Of a DNA stretch of 64,000 nt, positions 10,188-17,902 are shown in pieces. A model generated the notes under the pieces. The model worked only from the letters and a program-made list of their open reading frames with translations, searched no databases and was not told the DNA's origin. The translations under genes were made by a program, and so were the position numbers. The DNA comes from Actinosynnema sp042752395. Its GTDB lineage: Bacteria; Actinomycetota; Actinomycetes; Mycobacteriales; Pseudonocardiaceae. The stretch covers positions 40,701-104,700 of the forward strand of contig NZ_JBHYXZ010000008.1 of the NCBI RefSeq assembly GCF_042752395.1, written 5' to 3'. The stretch's first letter is position 1, and each line of letters begins with the position of its first letter.

Positions 10188-10260
10188 GCCTCCGTAGCTC
10201 AGTGGAGAGAGCGAGGGACTTCTAATCCCGAGGTCGCAGGTTCGAATCCTGCCGGGGGCG
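10188..10260 (+). tRNA. tRNA-Arg (anticodon TCT)
   Basis: A full cloverleaf can be drawn: acceptor GCCTCCG with CGGGGGC, D-stem GCTC/GAGC, anticodon loop CTTCTAA (anticodon TCT, reading AGA), T-arm GCAGG-TTCGAAT-CCTGC, discriminator G. It is 73 nt with no encoded CCA. The first anticodon-stem pair is an A-G mismatch. AGA is a rare codon in this GC-rich DNA. No integrase or att repeat is seen beside it. Confidence 0.93.
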
Positions 10261-10290
10261 CAGTAGAGCACCGATGATCGACGGCTTGGG

Positions 10291-10337
10291 CGGCCGGCAC
10301 TCCAGGACACCCCACGGGTGTGAGTGCCGGCCGTTTT
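10291..10337 (+). terminator. Rho-independent terminator after tRNA-Arg
   Basis: Perfect 12-bp stem CGGCCGGCACTC (10291-10302) / GAGTGCCGGCCG (10322-10333) with an 19-nt loop, followed by TTTT (10334-10337). Confidence 0.85.
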
Positions 10338-10411
10338 GGCTGTTCAGGGGACGTTCGAGCGCCGGGGCGGCGGGCGAGCCCAAAAAATCTCGAAGAAGTT
10401 CGGGTCCGTGT

Positions 10412-10440
10412 TGTCGGATCGGGCCGGTCGCGTTCGTAGC
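10412..10440 (+). promoter_or_regulatory. Candidate ECF42-type promoter for the DGPF/sigma operon
   Basis: TGTCGG (10412-10417), a 17-bp gap and CGTAGC (10435-10440) resemble the TGTCGA / CGA-type -35 and -10 elements reported for ECF42 sigma factors. It lies about 90 bp before the DGPF start. A short and degenerate match; autoregulation is inferred. Confidence 0.3.
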
Positions 10441-10530
10441 AGGGGTGAGGCCGCCCGCGAGGGGCGGCGCCGAGGGTCGGGGCGCGACCATGGGGTCGAC
10501 GCCCCCGACGTCCGCAGGAGGGATCCAGCG

Positions 10531-10854
10531 ATGCAGTACCTGGTTTCGGTGATCGACGACAAGAGCAACCCCGGCCGCACGGACCGGCAGCCCGCCATCA
10601 GCGAGTTCAACGAACGGCTGATCGCCGAGGGCCACTGGGTGTTCGCGGGCGGGCTCGCGGACACCGAGGCGGCCACGGTGGTGGACAACCGGGGTGAGGA
10701 GCCGGTGTTCAGCGACGGGCCGTTCGTGGAGTCCAAGGAGTACCTCGCGGGCGTCTGGGTGTGGGAGGCCCCCGACCTGGACGTGGCGCTCAGGCTCGCC
10801 GCCGAGGCGTCCAGGGTGTGCGACCGCAAGATCGAGGTCCGGCCGTTCCGGTGA
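10531..10854 (+). CDS. DGPF (YCII-related) domain protein
   Basis: 107-aa YCII-like protein with an alpha-beta ferredoxin-like fold. It carries the diagnostic motif FSDGPFVESKEYLAG (residues ~62-76), from which the DGPF family is named. ATG at 10531 follows GCAGGAGG. Its stop TGA overlaps the GTG of the next gene (GTGA at 10851-10854), so it is translationally coupled to the sigma factor. DGPF proteins are the constant genomic partners of ECF42 sigma factors; their biochemical role is not known. Confidence 0.93.
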   Translation: MQYLVSVIDDKSNPGRTDRQPAISEFNERLIAEGHWVFAGGLADTEAATVVDNRGEEPVFSDGPFVESKEYLAGVWVWEAPDLDVALRLAAEASRVCDRKIEVRPFR

Positions 10855-12077
10855 ACGACGTCGAGGAGGCGGTGACCCGCGCCCACCGCGACGAGTGGGC
10901 GCGGGTGGTGGCCGCCCTCGCCAAGCGCTTCGGCGACCTGGACGTCGCCGAGGAGGCGGCGGCCGAGGCGTTCGCGACCGCGGTCGAGCGGTGGCGGGCC
11001 GACGGTGTGCCGCCCAACCCCGGCGCGTGGCTCACCACCACGGCCACCCACAAGGCGATCGACCGCATCCGGCGCGAGAGCAGGCGCGAGGACAAGCACA
11101 AGGAGGCACGGATGGCGCACGACGACGACCCGCCCGAGCCCCTCGGCGTCATCGACGACGACCGGCTCCGGCTGATCTTCACGTGCTGCCACCCGGCGTT
11201 GGCGGTGGAAGCGCGCCTCGCGCTGACGCTGCGCATGGTCGGCGGCCTGACCGTGCCCGAGATCGCCCGCGCCTTCCTGATGACCGAGGGCGCCGTCGGA
11301 CAGCGGATCACCCGGGCGAAGGCCAAGATCAAGGCCGCCGGCATCCCGTACCGGGTGCCGTCCGCCGAGGACCTCCCGGCCCGCGTCGGCGGTGTGCTCG
11401 CCGTGCTGTTCCTGGTCTTCAACGAGGGCTACCTGGCCACCGGTCCCGACACCGACCCGGTGCGCCACGACCTGACCGCCGAGGCGATCCGGCTCACCCG
11501 CCTGATCCGGACCCTCCTGCCCCGGGACGGCGAAGTCGCCGGGCTGCTGGCGCTGATGCTGCTCACCGAGGCCCGCCGCACGGCCCGCGTCTCGGCCAGC
11601 GGCGAGCTGGTCGCCCTCGGCGAGCAGGACCGGGGCGCCTGGGACGCGGACCTGATCGCCGAGGGGCACCGGCTGGTGCGCGAACGCCTGGCCGCCGGGG
11701 TGGCCCCGGGCCGCTACCAGATCCTCGCCGCGATCAACGCCGTGCACACGTCCGCCCGCGACATCCGCGACACCGACTGGTCGCAGGTCCTCGCCCTCTA
11801 CGACCAGCTCGTCCGCCTCGACCGCTCCCCGATCGTCGCGCTCAACCGGGCCGTCGCGGTGGCCGAGCTGGACGGCCCGGAGGTGGCGCTGGCGGCCGTG
11901 GACCGGCTCGAACCCCGGCTGGCCGGCTACCACGCCTTCCACGCCACCCGCGCCGACCTGCTGCGCCGGCTCGGCCGGGGCCGGGAGTCGCGGGCGGCCT
12001 ACGACCGGGCGATCGAGCTGGCCGGCAACACGGCGGAGACCGCCTACCTGACCCGCCGCCGCGACCAACTGGGGTAG
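10851..12077 (+). CDS. ECF42 group RNA polymerase sigma factor with TPR-like C-terminal extension
   Basis: 408-aa sigma factor. Region 2 covers residues ~5-75 (EEAAAEAFATAVERWRADGV, HKAIDRIRRESRREDK) and region 4 covers ~105-165 (RLALTLRMVGGLTVPEIARAF with a following recognition helix EGAVGQRITRAKAKIK). About 240 residues of helical, TPR-like sequence follow; this extension defines the group and is reported to be needed for activity. No anti-sigma factor is present nearby, as usual in ECF42. Start is the GTG overlapping the DGPF stop. What it senses is unknown. Confidence 0.94.
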   Translation: MNDVEEAVTRAHRDEWARVVAALAKRFGDLDVAEEAAAEAFATAVERWRADGVPPNPGAWLTTTATHKAIDRIRRESRREDKHKEARMAHDDDPPEPLGVIDDDRLRLIFTCCHPALAVEARLALTLRMVGGLTVPEIARAFLMTEGAVGQRITRAKAKIKAAGIPYRVPSAEDLPARVGGVLAVLFLVFNEGYLATGPDTDPVRHDLTAEAIRLTRLIRTLLPRDGEVAGLLALMLLTEARRTARVSASGELVALGEQDRGAWDADLIAEGHRLVRERLAAGVAPGRYQILAAINAVHTSARDIRDTDWSQVLALYDQLVRLDRSPIVALNRAVAVAELDGPEVALAAVDRLEPRLAGYHAFHATRADLLRRLGRGRESRAAYDRAIELAGNTAETAYLTRRRDQLG

Positions 12078-12082
12078 CCCGG

Positions 12083-13357
12083 TCACACCGGGCGGGCGGA
12101 ACGGCAGCTCGCGGCCGGGCAGCCCCACGTCACGCCGGTCGAGCCGACCGTGACCAGGGCGGCGTGGACGAGGAAGCGGTCGCGCTTGGTGCGTTCGTCC
12201 AGGGCGGCGCACTGGCACGGGGCGTCGGCCTCGACCGGTTCGTCGTGCGCCAGGCCCATGTAGCCCAACGGGACGCCCAGGCCCTCGGCGATGTCGGTCA
12301 ACGTCTGGTAGGACTCGACCTTCGCCCCGGACAGCACGCGGTCCACGTCGTCGTGCGGTTGGCCGGTCAGCGCGGCGATCCGGTCGCGCGGCACGCCGTG
12401 GTGGGTCAGCAGCCGGTACACCGCGGTGATGTCGCGCAACGCCAACGCCTCCCGCATCTCGTCCAGCTCCCACACGTCGGGCAGGTCGGGCCGCTCGCGC
12501 GTCGGCCGCACGGCGCGCTCCTCGACGGCCGGTCCGGGCGCGGTGGCGGCGAGCCACTCGGACCACGCCCACTCCGGTTCCGCGGCGCGGACCGCCGCGC
12601 GCGGGTCGGCGGCCGACAGCGCCACACCGCGCACGGCGTCGCGGAACCGGTGCGGCACGGCGGTCGAGTCCGGGATGCCGCACGCCGATCCGCTCAGGAT
12701 CGCGGCCACCGCGCCGCTCGGTGGACCGCCCCGCCAGTACAGCTCCAGCACGTCCCCGACGACGATCCCGTCCAGCCACGCGGCCCCGCGCCACAGCGGC
12801 AGCCGGCGCAGCACGCCGCTCATCAGGTCCGCCGGCACCGGGGCGCGCGGCGCGGACTCGCGCGGGTCCAGGTCGGCGCTCAGCGCCAGGTCGACCGGCA
12901 GACCGGCGGCCACGCACCGCCGCCAGCGCTCCCGGGTGACGCCGAGCAGGCGCACCTCCCCGTCGGCCGAACGCAGGTCCAGGTGGTCGCGCCGGGGCCG
13001 CACGCGCAGGCCCGGCACGCCGCGGACCCGGTCGCCCACGACCACCGGCAGCACCTCGGCCAGCAGGTGCTCCAGCGCGGCGTCGTGCACGCGCAGGCCG
13101 AGCGACTTCGCGTCCGGCCGCACCCGGACGACCAGGGACGTCGGCCGCAGCGGGTGGCCGCGCCGCCGCATGCCGGCCATGGTGCGGTTGGCGGCCTGGA
13201 GCACCGCCGCCTCCAGCCGGCGCTGGCCCGGCGTGCGGGCGCACGGCACCGACGAACCTGGCTCGACACCCGCGTCACCGCGTTGCCTGCGCACCATGTT
13301 CGGCGTCTCTCCGGTGCACCAGTAGCGCTTGAGCAGGTGCGGGGAGCTTGTCGACAC
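12083..13357 (-). CDS. HTH (XRE-like) protein with uncharacterised N-terminal region
   Basis: 424 aa if started at the GTG at 13357, chosen because GGAGG lies 5 bases upstream; a frame start at 13429 lacks a ribosome binding site and an ATG at 13297 is an alternative. The C-terminal third has an XRE-like HTH (VYRLLTHHGVPRDRIAALTG, then VESYQTLTDIAEGLGVPLGY), ending MGLAHDEP as in many actinomycete regulators. A Cys-rich end follows (CQCAALDE, CPAASCRS). The first ~250 residues match nothing I know. It is probably a DNA-binding regulator; the role is not readable. Confidence 0.65.
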   Translation of the reverse strand: MSTSSPHLLKRYWCTGETPNMVRRQRGDAGVEPGSSVPCARTPGQRRLEAAVLQAANRTMAGMRRRGHPLRPTSLVVRVRPDAKSLGLRVHDAALEHLLAEVLPVVVGDRVRGVPGLRVRPRRDHLDLRSADGEVRLLGVTRERWRRCVAAGLPVDLALSADLDPRESAPRAPVPADLMSGVLRRLPLWRGAAWLDGIVVGDVLELYWRGGPPSGAVAAILSGSACGIPDSTAVPHRFRDAVRGVALSAADPRAAVRAAEPEWAWSEWLAATAPGPAVEERAVRPTRERPDLPDVWELDEMREALALRDITAVYRLLTHHGVPRDRIAALTGQPHDDVDRVLSGAKVESYQTLTDIAEGLGVPLGYMGLAHDEPVEADAPCQCAALDERTKRDRFLVHAALVTVGSTGVTWGCPAASCRSARPV

Positions 13358-13587
13358 GAGAACCTCCGCGGACGCCGCCCGGTCGACGCACCGGGCTCGC
13401 GGCACCGAGCCCCGGGAACCGGCGGACATGCGGGCACGTCGCTCGAACGCGCTCTGGAGGCACCCACTCCATCCGGGTCAGGAGGAGCCTCGGTGGCAGC
13501 CGCACCTGCCAGGTCACGAAACTACAACATCGCGGATGGCCGACGGGGCATGGTCACTCGAAGGTGCGAACTCCTCGGTTTTCGCCC

Positions 13588-14379
13588 TCAGCGCTTGCGG
13601 CCGACGGCGGCCAGCCCGGCGAACCGCTCCGGGTGCTCGTCCACGTCCTCCGGCGAGGCGGGCCGCCACAGCGGCAGGTGCACGACGCCGGGCTCGACCA
13701 GCTCGTAGCCCTCGAACAACGCCTCGACCTCGGCCTTGGACCGCATCGTCATCGGGGTCGCGGTCCGCCGCCGGTACAGGTCGGTGTGCTCGTCGGCCTG
13801 GGCGTCCTGGCCGTCGTGGGTGGCGTGCGAGAGGACCAGGTAGCTGCCGGGCGCGACGGCGTCGCGGTAGGCGGCGATGATCTTCGCCGGGTCGTCCTGC
13901 ACGAAGTGCAGCACCGCGACCATCATCACCGCGACCGGCCGGTCGAAGTCGAGCAGGTCGGTGACGGCGGCCTGGGCCAGCACGTCGTCCGGGTGGCGCA
14001 GGTCGTCCAGGACGACCGCGGTCCGGGGGTCGTCGCCGAGGATCGTGCGGCTGTACGTCACCGCGATGGGGTCGTTGTCGACGTAGACCACGCACGAGCG
14101 CGGGTCGGCGTCGCGGGCGACCTCGTGCACGTTGCCGACGGTCGGGATGCCGGAGCCGAGGTCGAGGAACTGGGTCACGCCCCGCGCCACGCAGAACTGC
14201 ACGGCCCGGCGCAGGAACGCCCGGTTGGCCTGCATGATCAGCGGCAGCTCCGGCCACATCGAGATCGCCTGCTCGGCCATCTCCCGGTCGACCGCGAAGT
14301 TGTGCGCGCCGCCGAGGTAGTAGTCGTACACGCGTGCGGCGCTCGGCCTGGTGAGATCGATGTCCGGTCGCTCGGCCAC
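13588..14379 (-). CDS. SAM-dependent methyltransferase, DUF574 family
   Basis: 263-aa S-adenosylmethionine-dependent methyltransferase of the actinomycete-abundant DUF574 family. Hallmarks: PSAARVYDYYLGGAHNFAVD (residues ~12-31), glycine motif FLDLGSGIPTVGN, acidic motif VVYVDNDPIAV and VAVLHFVQDD. The GTG at 14379 has AGGAG 5-8 bases upstream. Actinomycetes carry dozens of these, often next to XRE-type regulators like the one just downstream; substrates are mostly unknown. It diverges from the damage-controlled gene at 14548. Confidence 0.92.
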   Translation of the reverse strand: MAERPDIDLTRPSAARVYDYYLGGAHNFAVDREMAEQAISMWPELPLIMQANRAFLRRAVQFCVARGVTQFLDLGSGIPTVGNVHEVARDADPRSCVVYVDNDPIAVTYSRTILGDDPRTAVVLDDLRHPDDVLAQAAVTDLLDFDRPVAVMMVAVLHFVQDDPAKIIAAYRDAVAPGSYLVLSHATHDGQDAQADEHTDLYRRRTATPMTMRSKAEVEALFEGYELVEPGVVHLPLWRPASPEDVDEHPERFAGLAAVGRKR

Positions 14380-14487
14380 GGCTCGCTCCTTCCCCCGGAC
14401 GCAGCTTAGGCGCTGCGCCGGACGGCGTTCGCGCGGTGCGGGACCGATCCCGTCCGACCTGCGGATACCCCGTTCAGCGCCCGCGCT

Positions 14488-14525
14488 TTGTCGGACCCCG
14501 GCGGTAGAATCGAACACGAGTTCGA
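14488..14525 (+). promoter_or_regulatory. DNA-damage promoter: PafBC-type (RecA-NDp) motif plus perfect LexA SOS box
   Basis: TTGTCGGAC (14488-14496), exactly 8 bp, then TAGAAT (14505-14510) fits the LexA-independent damage promoter TTGTCRGTG-N8-TANNNT recognised through PafBC in mycobacteria, with the core TTGTCRG kept. Overlapping its last T is TCGAAC-ACGA-GTTCGA (14510-14525), a 12/12 match to the actinobacterial LexA box. The transcript would start near 14517, inside the box, so LexA would block initiation directly. The same pairing of controls is known for mycobacterial recA. Confidence 0.88.
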
Positions 14526-14547
14526 TCGCGCGCGAGGGGAGCTTGCC

Positions 14548-15177
14548 GTGGAGCCGATCAGCGTCACCGCCCTGTCCTTCACCGAGTACGTCATGAGCGG
14601 CCAGCGTGGCCGGATCAGCATCGTGTCCGAGCAGCGGCGGATCTACCTGTCGTCGGAGCAGTGGGTGGCGGGCTTCTACAACCCGATGCGCGACGCCATG
14701 CGCCGGGCGGCGAACTCGCCGGACCCGGCCGCGGAGCTGGACAAGGCGGTCGAGGCGGCGCACCGGCAGCCGCGGGCCGGCCAACCGCGGGCGTACGAGG
14801 AGCTGCGGGAGGGCTTCCTGCCCTGGCTGCGGGCCACGAGGGCGACCGGCGTGCCGACGGGCGCGGCCCGGTGGCAGGCGGGCGACCTCGCGCTGCGGGT
14901 CCGGCCGCACCTCGGCCTGCGCCGGCCGGACGGGTCGCGGTCGGCGGTGCTGGTGTACGTCAAGGAGACGCCGATGACGCAGGAGGCGGCGAACGTCGGG
15001 CTGCGCATCCTCCAGCAGACCCTCGCCGACACGCTGCCGGGCGCGGAGCCGCTCGTGCTCGACGCGCGGCGCGGCCGGGCGTTCCGGATGTCGCGGCGGA
15101 CGAACCTCGCGAAGCTCGACGCGTTGATCGCGGCCGAGGCGGCGGGGTACGTCGTGCACTGGCGGATGAGCGCCTGA
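14548..15177 (+). CDS. Unknown 209-aa protein under SOS and PafBC-type control
   Basis: No domain recognised. GTG at 14548 with GAGGGGA 6-10 bases upstream. The N-terminus (EPISVTALSFTEYVMSGQRG) is followed by a helical stretch (~45-110) and a C-terminal alternation of strands and helices (DLALRVRPHLGLRR, SAVLVYVKETPMTQEAAN, GAEPLVLDARRGRAFRMSRR). That half vaguely recalls the core of restriction-like nucleases, but no D/ExK triad is visible. It has no signal peptide or membrane segment, so it is likely cytosolic. The promoter says it is induced by DNA damage through two independent routes; a repair or damage-tolerance role is inferred from that alone. Confidence 0.85.
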   Translation: MEPISVTALSFTEYVMSGQRGRISIVSEQRRIYLSSEQWVAGFYNPMRDAMRRAANSPDPAAELDKAVEAAHRQPRAGQPRAYEELREGFLPWLRATRATGVPTGAARWQAGDLALRVRPHLGLRRPDGSRSAVLVYVKETPMTQEAANVGLRILQQTLADTLPGAEPLVLDARRGRAFRMSRRTNLAKLDALIAAEAAGYVVHWRMSA

Positions 15178-15186
15178 CCCGGGTGG

Positions 15187-16773
15187 TCACCCGGTGAAGC
15201 CGGCCGGGTCGTGGGCGAACTCGCCGCCCACGACCGTGGCCACCACGCCGATGTCGCCGATGGCGGACACGTCGCAGGTGAGCGGATCGGCGTCGAGGAC
15301 GGCGAAGTCGGCGAGCCGGCCCGGCGCGATGACGCCCAGCACGTCGTCGACCCGGCAGGCGTAGGCGGCGCCGGTCGTGTAGGCGGCGATCGCGTCCCGC
15401 ACCGCCACGGCCTCGTCGGGGCCGATGGACCGCCCGGTCCTCGACCGCCGCTCGACCATGAACTGGATGGCGCGCAACGGTTTCCCGTCCGCCACCGGGC
15501 GGTCCGAGCTGCCCGCCACCACGATCCCGCGGTCCAGGAACGCCTTGCCGCGGTACATCCACGGCGCGCGGTCGGGGCCCATGATCGCGGCGTAGTCGTC
15601 GCCGTACGCCCACAGGAAGGTCGGCTGGACCACCGGGATCACGTGCAGCCGCGCGATCCGGTCCAGCTGGTCGGGCCGCACCAGCCCGCAGTGCTCGATC
15701 CGGTGCCGCGCGTCCGACCGCGGCACGGCCCGCTGCGCGTCGGCCAGCGCGTCGAGCGCGAAGTCGATCGCGCGGTCGCCGATCGCGTGCACCGCGAGCT
15801 GCCACCCGGCGGCGTGCCCGTCCACGATCGCCGCCCGCATCGACTCCGGGTCGTCCTGGAGCTGGCCGGAGGTCTCCATCCCCTCGTAGGGCCTGGTCAA
15901 CGCGGCCGTGCGGGCGATCATCCCGCCGTCGGTCCACAGCTTGAGCGGCCCGATGGACAGCCGGTCGCCGCCCAGGCCGGTGCGCAGGCCCAGCGGCACG
16001 GCCCGCCGGATGCCGTCGGCGGCGTGCGCGGCCACCGGTTCGAGGCGGTCCGCGGACACCATGAGCTGCACCCGGATCGGCAGCGACGCGCGCTGGTACG
16101 CCTCGACCTCCAGCGGGCTGCTGCCGATCAGGCCGCCGCCGACGCCGGCCTCGGCCGCGAGCACCACGCCTTCCCGCAGGCACTGGCGCGTCCCCGCTTC
16201 GACGTCCGCCGCGATGTCGTCCAACGAGTACGGCAACCGCAGCGCGCGCACGGCCGTCTGCGCGCCTTCGGCCAGGAACCCGGTCGGCGCACCGTTTTCG
16301 TCCCGCTGGGCCTCGCGCAACGCGGAGGCGGGCAGCTCGGCGAGCACGTCGCCGCTCACCACGCACGCGTGCCCGGAGACGTCCTGCACGTAGATTCGCG
16401 GCCCGATCGCGTCCAGGTCCCGCGCGGTCAGCGGCCGGTCGAGGGCGCGGTGGTCGTAGCCCGCCGCCTCGACCCAGCCGGAGGACCGGGCCGCGCCGCG
16501 CAGCACGTCGAGGACCTGCGCGACGGACGTGCACGGGGAGACGTCCGGGATCCGGGCCGCCCGGCCGGCCCACGCGAGGTGGTTGTGCGCGTCGATGAAC
16601 CCGGGCAGCACCACCGCGCCGTCCAGGTCGACCACGCGCCGCGCGGGCAGGTCCGCCACGTCGTCGTCCACCCCGACGACCCGCCCGGCCCAGACACCGA
16701 TCACCGACGCCGCCGGCCGGTCCGGGTCCATGGTCACGACCCGCCCGTTCACCACCTTGAGATCAAGGATCAC
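15187..16773 (-). CDS. Amidohydrolase family 3 protein (YtcJ-like)
   Basis: 528-aa metal-dependent hydrolase. The start MILDLKVVNGRVVTMDPDRP and PGFIDAHNHLAWAG (residues ~56-69, metal-binding HxH) are typical, as are LWTDGGMIARTAA, AVHAIGDRAIDFALD, RIEHCGLVRPDQ and the C-terminal AYTTGAAYACRVDDVLGVIAPG. Family members cleave amide or related bonds in diverse substrates; the actual substrate is unknown. It is divergent from the iron-boxed formyltransferase gene, and the intergenic 73 bp could regulate both. Confidence 0.93.
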   Translation of the reverse strand: MILDLKVVNGRVVTMDPDRPAASVIGVWAGRVVGVDDDVADLPARRVVDLDGAVVLPGFIDAHNHLAWAGRAARIPDVSPCTSVAQVLDVLRGAARSSGWVEAAGYDHRALDRPLTARDLDAIGPRIYVQDVSGHACVVSGDVLAELPASALREAQRDENGAPTGFLAEGAQTAVRALRLPYSLDDIAADVEAGTRQCLREGVVLAAEAGVGGGLIGSSPLEVEAYQRASLPIRVQLMVSADRLEPVAAHAADGIRRAVPLGLRTGLGGDRLSIGPLKLWTDGGMIARTAALTRPYEGMETSGQLQDDPESMRAAIVDGHAAGWQLAVHAIGDRAIDFALDALADAQRAVPRSDARHRIEHCGLVRPDQLDRIARLHVIPVVQPTFLWAYGDDYAAIMGPDRAPWMYRGKAFLDRGIVVAGSSDRPVADGKPLRAIQFMVERRSRTGRSIGPDEAVAVRDAIAAYTTGAAYACRVDDVLGVIAPGRLADFAVLDADPLTCDVSAIGDIGVVATVVGGEFAHDPAGFTG

Positions 16774-16787
16774 CCGCCCAGGCTAGC

Positions 16788-16835
16788 CCAACCTAGTTAG
16801 GTTAGGGTTGGATAACTTAGGCGAGCCTATCCAAG
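16788..16835 (+). promoter_or_regulatory. Cluster of IdeR/DmdR-type iron boxes
   Basis: TTAGGTTAGGGTTGGATAA (16797-16815) matches 14 of 19 positions of the IdeR/DtxR consensus, and TTAGGCGAGCCTATCCAAG (16817-16835) also matches 14 of 19. A perfect AACCTA-GT-TAGGTT palindrome overlaps them (16790-16803). Overlapping boxes of this kind are typical of actinobacterial iron-repressed genes. The cluster ends at the ribosome binding site of the formyltransferase. Confidence 0.8.
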
Positions 16836-16846
16836 GAGGAGCTCCC

Positions 16847-17794
16847 ATGCGGGTCGTCATGTTCGGCTACCAGACCTGGGGCCACCGCACGCTCCAGGCC
16901 CTGCTGGACTCCGAGCACGAGGTGGTGCTGGTCGTCACGCACCCCAAGAGCGACCACGCCTACGAGCGCATCTGGAGCGACTCGGTCGCGGACCTGGCCG
17001 CCGAGCACGGCGTCGAGACGATCATCCGCAACCGGCCGGACGACGACGAGCTGTTCCAGCGCCTCAAGGAGGTCGAGCCGGACGTCATCGTCGCGACCAA
17101 CTGGCGCACCTGGATCCCGCCGCACATCTTCACCCTCCCCAAGCACGGCACGCTCAACGTGCACGACTCGCTGCTGCCCGCCTACGCGGGCTTCTCGCCG
17201 CTGATCTGGGCCTTGATCAACGACGAGAAGGAGGTCGGCGTCACCGCGCACATGATGGACGAGACGCTGGACGCGGGCGACATCGTGCTCCAGCGCGCCG
17301 TCCCGGTCGGCCCGCGCGACACGACGGCCGACCTGTTCCACAAGACCCTGGAGCTGTTCGGCCCGATCACGGTGGACGGCCTGGCCGAGATCGCCAAGGG
17401 CCGCACGGACTTCACCAAGCAGGACCGCTCCAAGGCGAGCTTCTTCCACAAGCGCGCGGAGGAGGACCTGCGCATCGACTGGACGTGGGAGGCCGAGGAG
17501 CTGGACCGGCTGATCCGCGCCCAGTGCGCGCCGTACCCGAGCGCGTTCGCGTTCCACAAGGGGAAGCGGTTGGAGATCCTCGAAGCCGAGGTGTCCCAGG
17601 GGCGCTACGGCGGCACGCCCGGCCGGATCTTCTACCGCGAGGGCGACGGCGTCGCGATCGTCGCGGGCGCGCTGGCCCGCCGGGGCCGCAACCACGCGCT
17701 GCTGGTCAAGCGCGTGCGCACGGAGGACGGCCGGGAGCTGGGCGCCGCGGAGTACTTCACGCACATGGGCGGGTACCTCACGAGCCGCCCCTGA
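16847..17794 (+). CDS. Formyltransferase, siderophore hydroxyornithine type (CchA-like)
   Basis: 315-aa member of the methionyl-tRNA formyltransferase superfamily. The Fmt catalytic features are present: LNVHDSLLPAYAGFSPLIWA with Asn-His-Asp relatives, then GVTAHMMDETLDAGDIVLQ, and a C-terminal OB-like domain from ~205. The N-terminus MRVVMFGYQTWGHRTLQALL and overall size resemble CchA, the N-formyltransferase acting on hydroxyornithine in coelichelin biosynthesis. AAGGAGGAG precedes the ATG. The iron boxes just upstream support a siderophore role over tRNA formylation. No NRPS or monooxygenase partner lies in this window, so it is an orphan here. Confidence 0.85.
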   Translation: MRVVMFGYQTWGHRTLQALLDSEHEVVLVVTHPKSDHAYERIWSDSVADLAAEHGVETIIRNRPDDDELFQRLKEVEPDVIVATNWRTWIPPHIFTLPKHGTLNVHDSLLPAYAGFSPLIWALINDEKEVGVTAHMMDETLDAGDIVLQRAVPVGPRDTTADLFHKTLELFGPITVDGLAEIAKGRTDFTKQDRSKASFFHKRAEEDLRIDWTWEAEELDRLIRAQCAPYPSAFAFHKGKRLEILEAEVSQGRYGGTPGRIFYREGDGVAIVAGALARRGRNHALLVKRVRTEDGRELGAAEYFTHMGGYLTSRP

Positions 17795-17818
17795 GCGAAC
17801 CCGGCGTCGAACGGCCGT

Positions 17819-17843
17819 CGAACGCGGCTCGCGTTCGGGTTTG
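17819..17843 (+). terminator. Hairpin after the formyltransferase gene
   Basis: Perfect 7-bp stem CGAACGC (17819-17825) / GCGTTCG (17831-17837) with a GGCTC loop, followed by GGTTTGT. A weak T-tract, as usual for high-GC terminators. Confidence 0.6.
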
Positions 17844-17902
17844 TCCGGGGCGATTTCGGCCCGGGTGTTCCGGTCCGGGCGATCATCGCTGATCATGGTG
17901 GC

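Larger units (their letters stand above)
10063..10530. other. Non-protein-coding interval holding tRNA-Arg and its terminator
   Basis: 468 bp between the LacI gene and the DGPF gene. It contains a weak inverted repeat TTCCGG...CCGGAA (10095-10112) after the LacI gene, tRNA-Arg (10188-10260), a strong terminator (10291-10337) and about 190 bp that must hold the promoter of the DGPF/sigma operon. No protein gene is supported. Confidence 0.7.

Noticed and set aside
10389..10403. LexA-like TCGAAGAAGTTCGG
   Set aside because: Only 2 bp between the half sites in place of 4, and one mismatch in each half.
10188..12077. Genomic island at tRNA-Arg
   Set aside because: No integrase, no duplicate of the tRNA 3' end found downstream, and the following genes are a common DGPF/ECF42 pair.
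13358..13587. Small gene between the HTH protein and the methyltransferase
   Set aside because: Short frames only, with no convincing product; AGGAGGAG near 13481 is not followed by a sensible coding frame.
14548..15177. Assignment of the damage-controlled protein as a PD-(D/E)XK nuclease
   Set aside because: The strand-helix pattern of its C-terminal half is suggestive, but no acidic-acidic-lysine set can be identified by eye.
16847..17794. Siderophore biosynthetic gene cluster
   Set aside because: Only the formyltransferase and its iron boxes are present; no NRPS, monooxygenase or transporter within the window.
17819..17837. LexA-like box CGAACGC...GCGTTCG
   Set aside because: The arms are separated by the wrong distance and the outer bases do not fit TCGAAC-N4-GTTCGA; it follows a stop codon and looks like a terminator.
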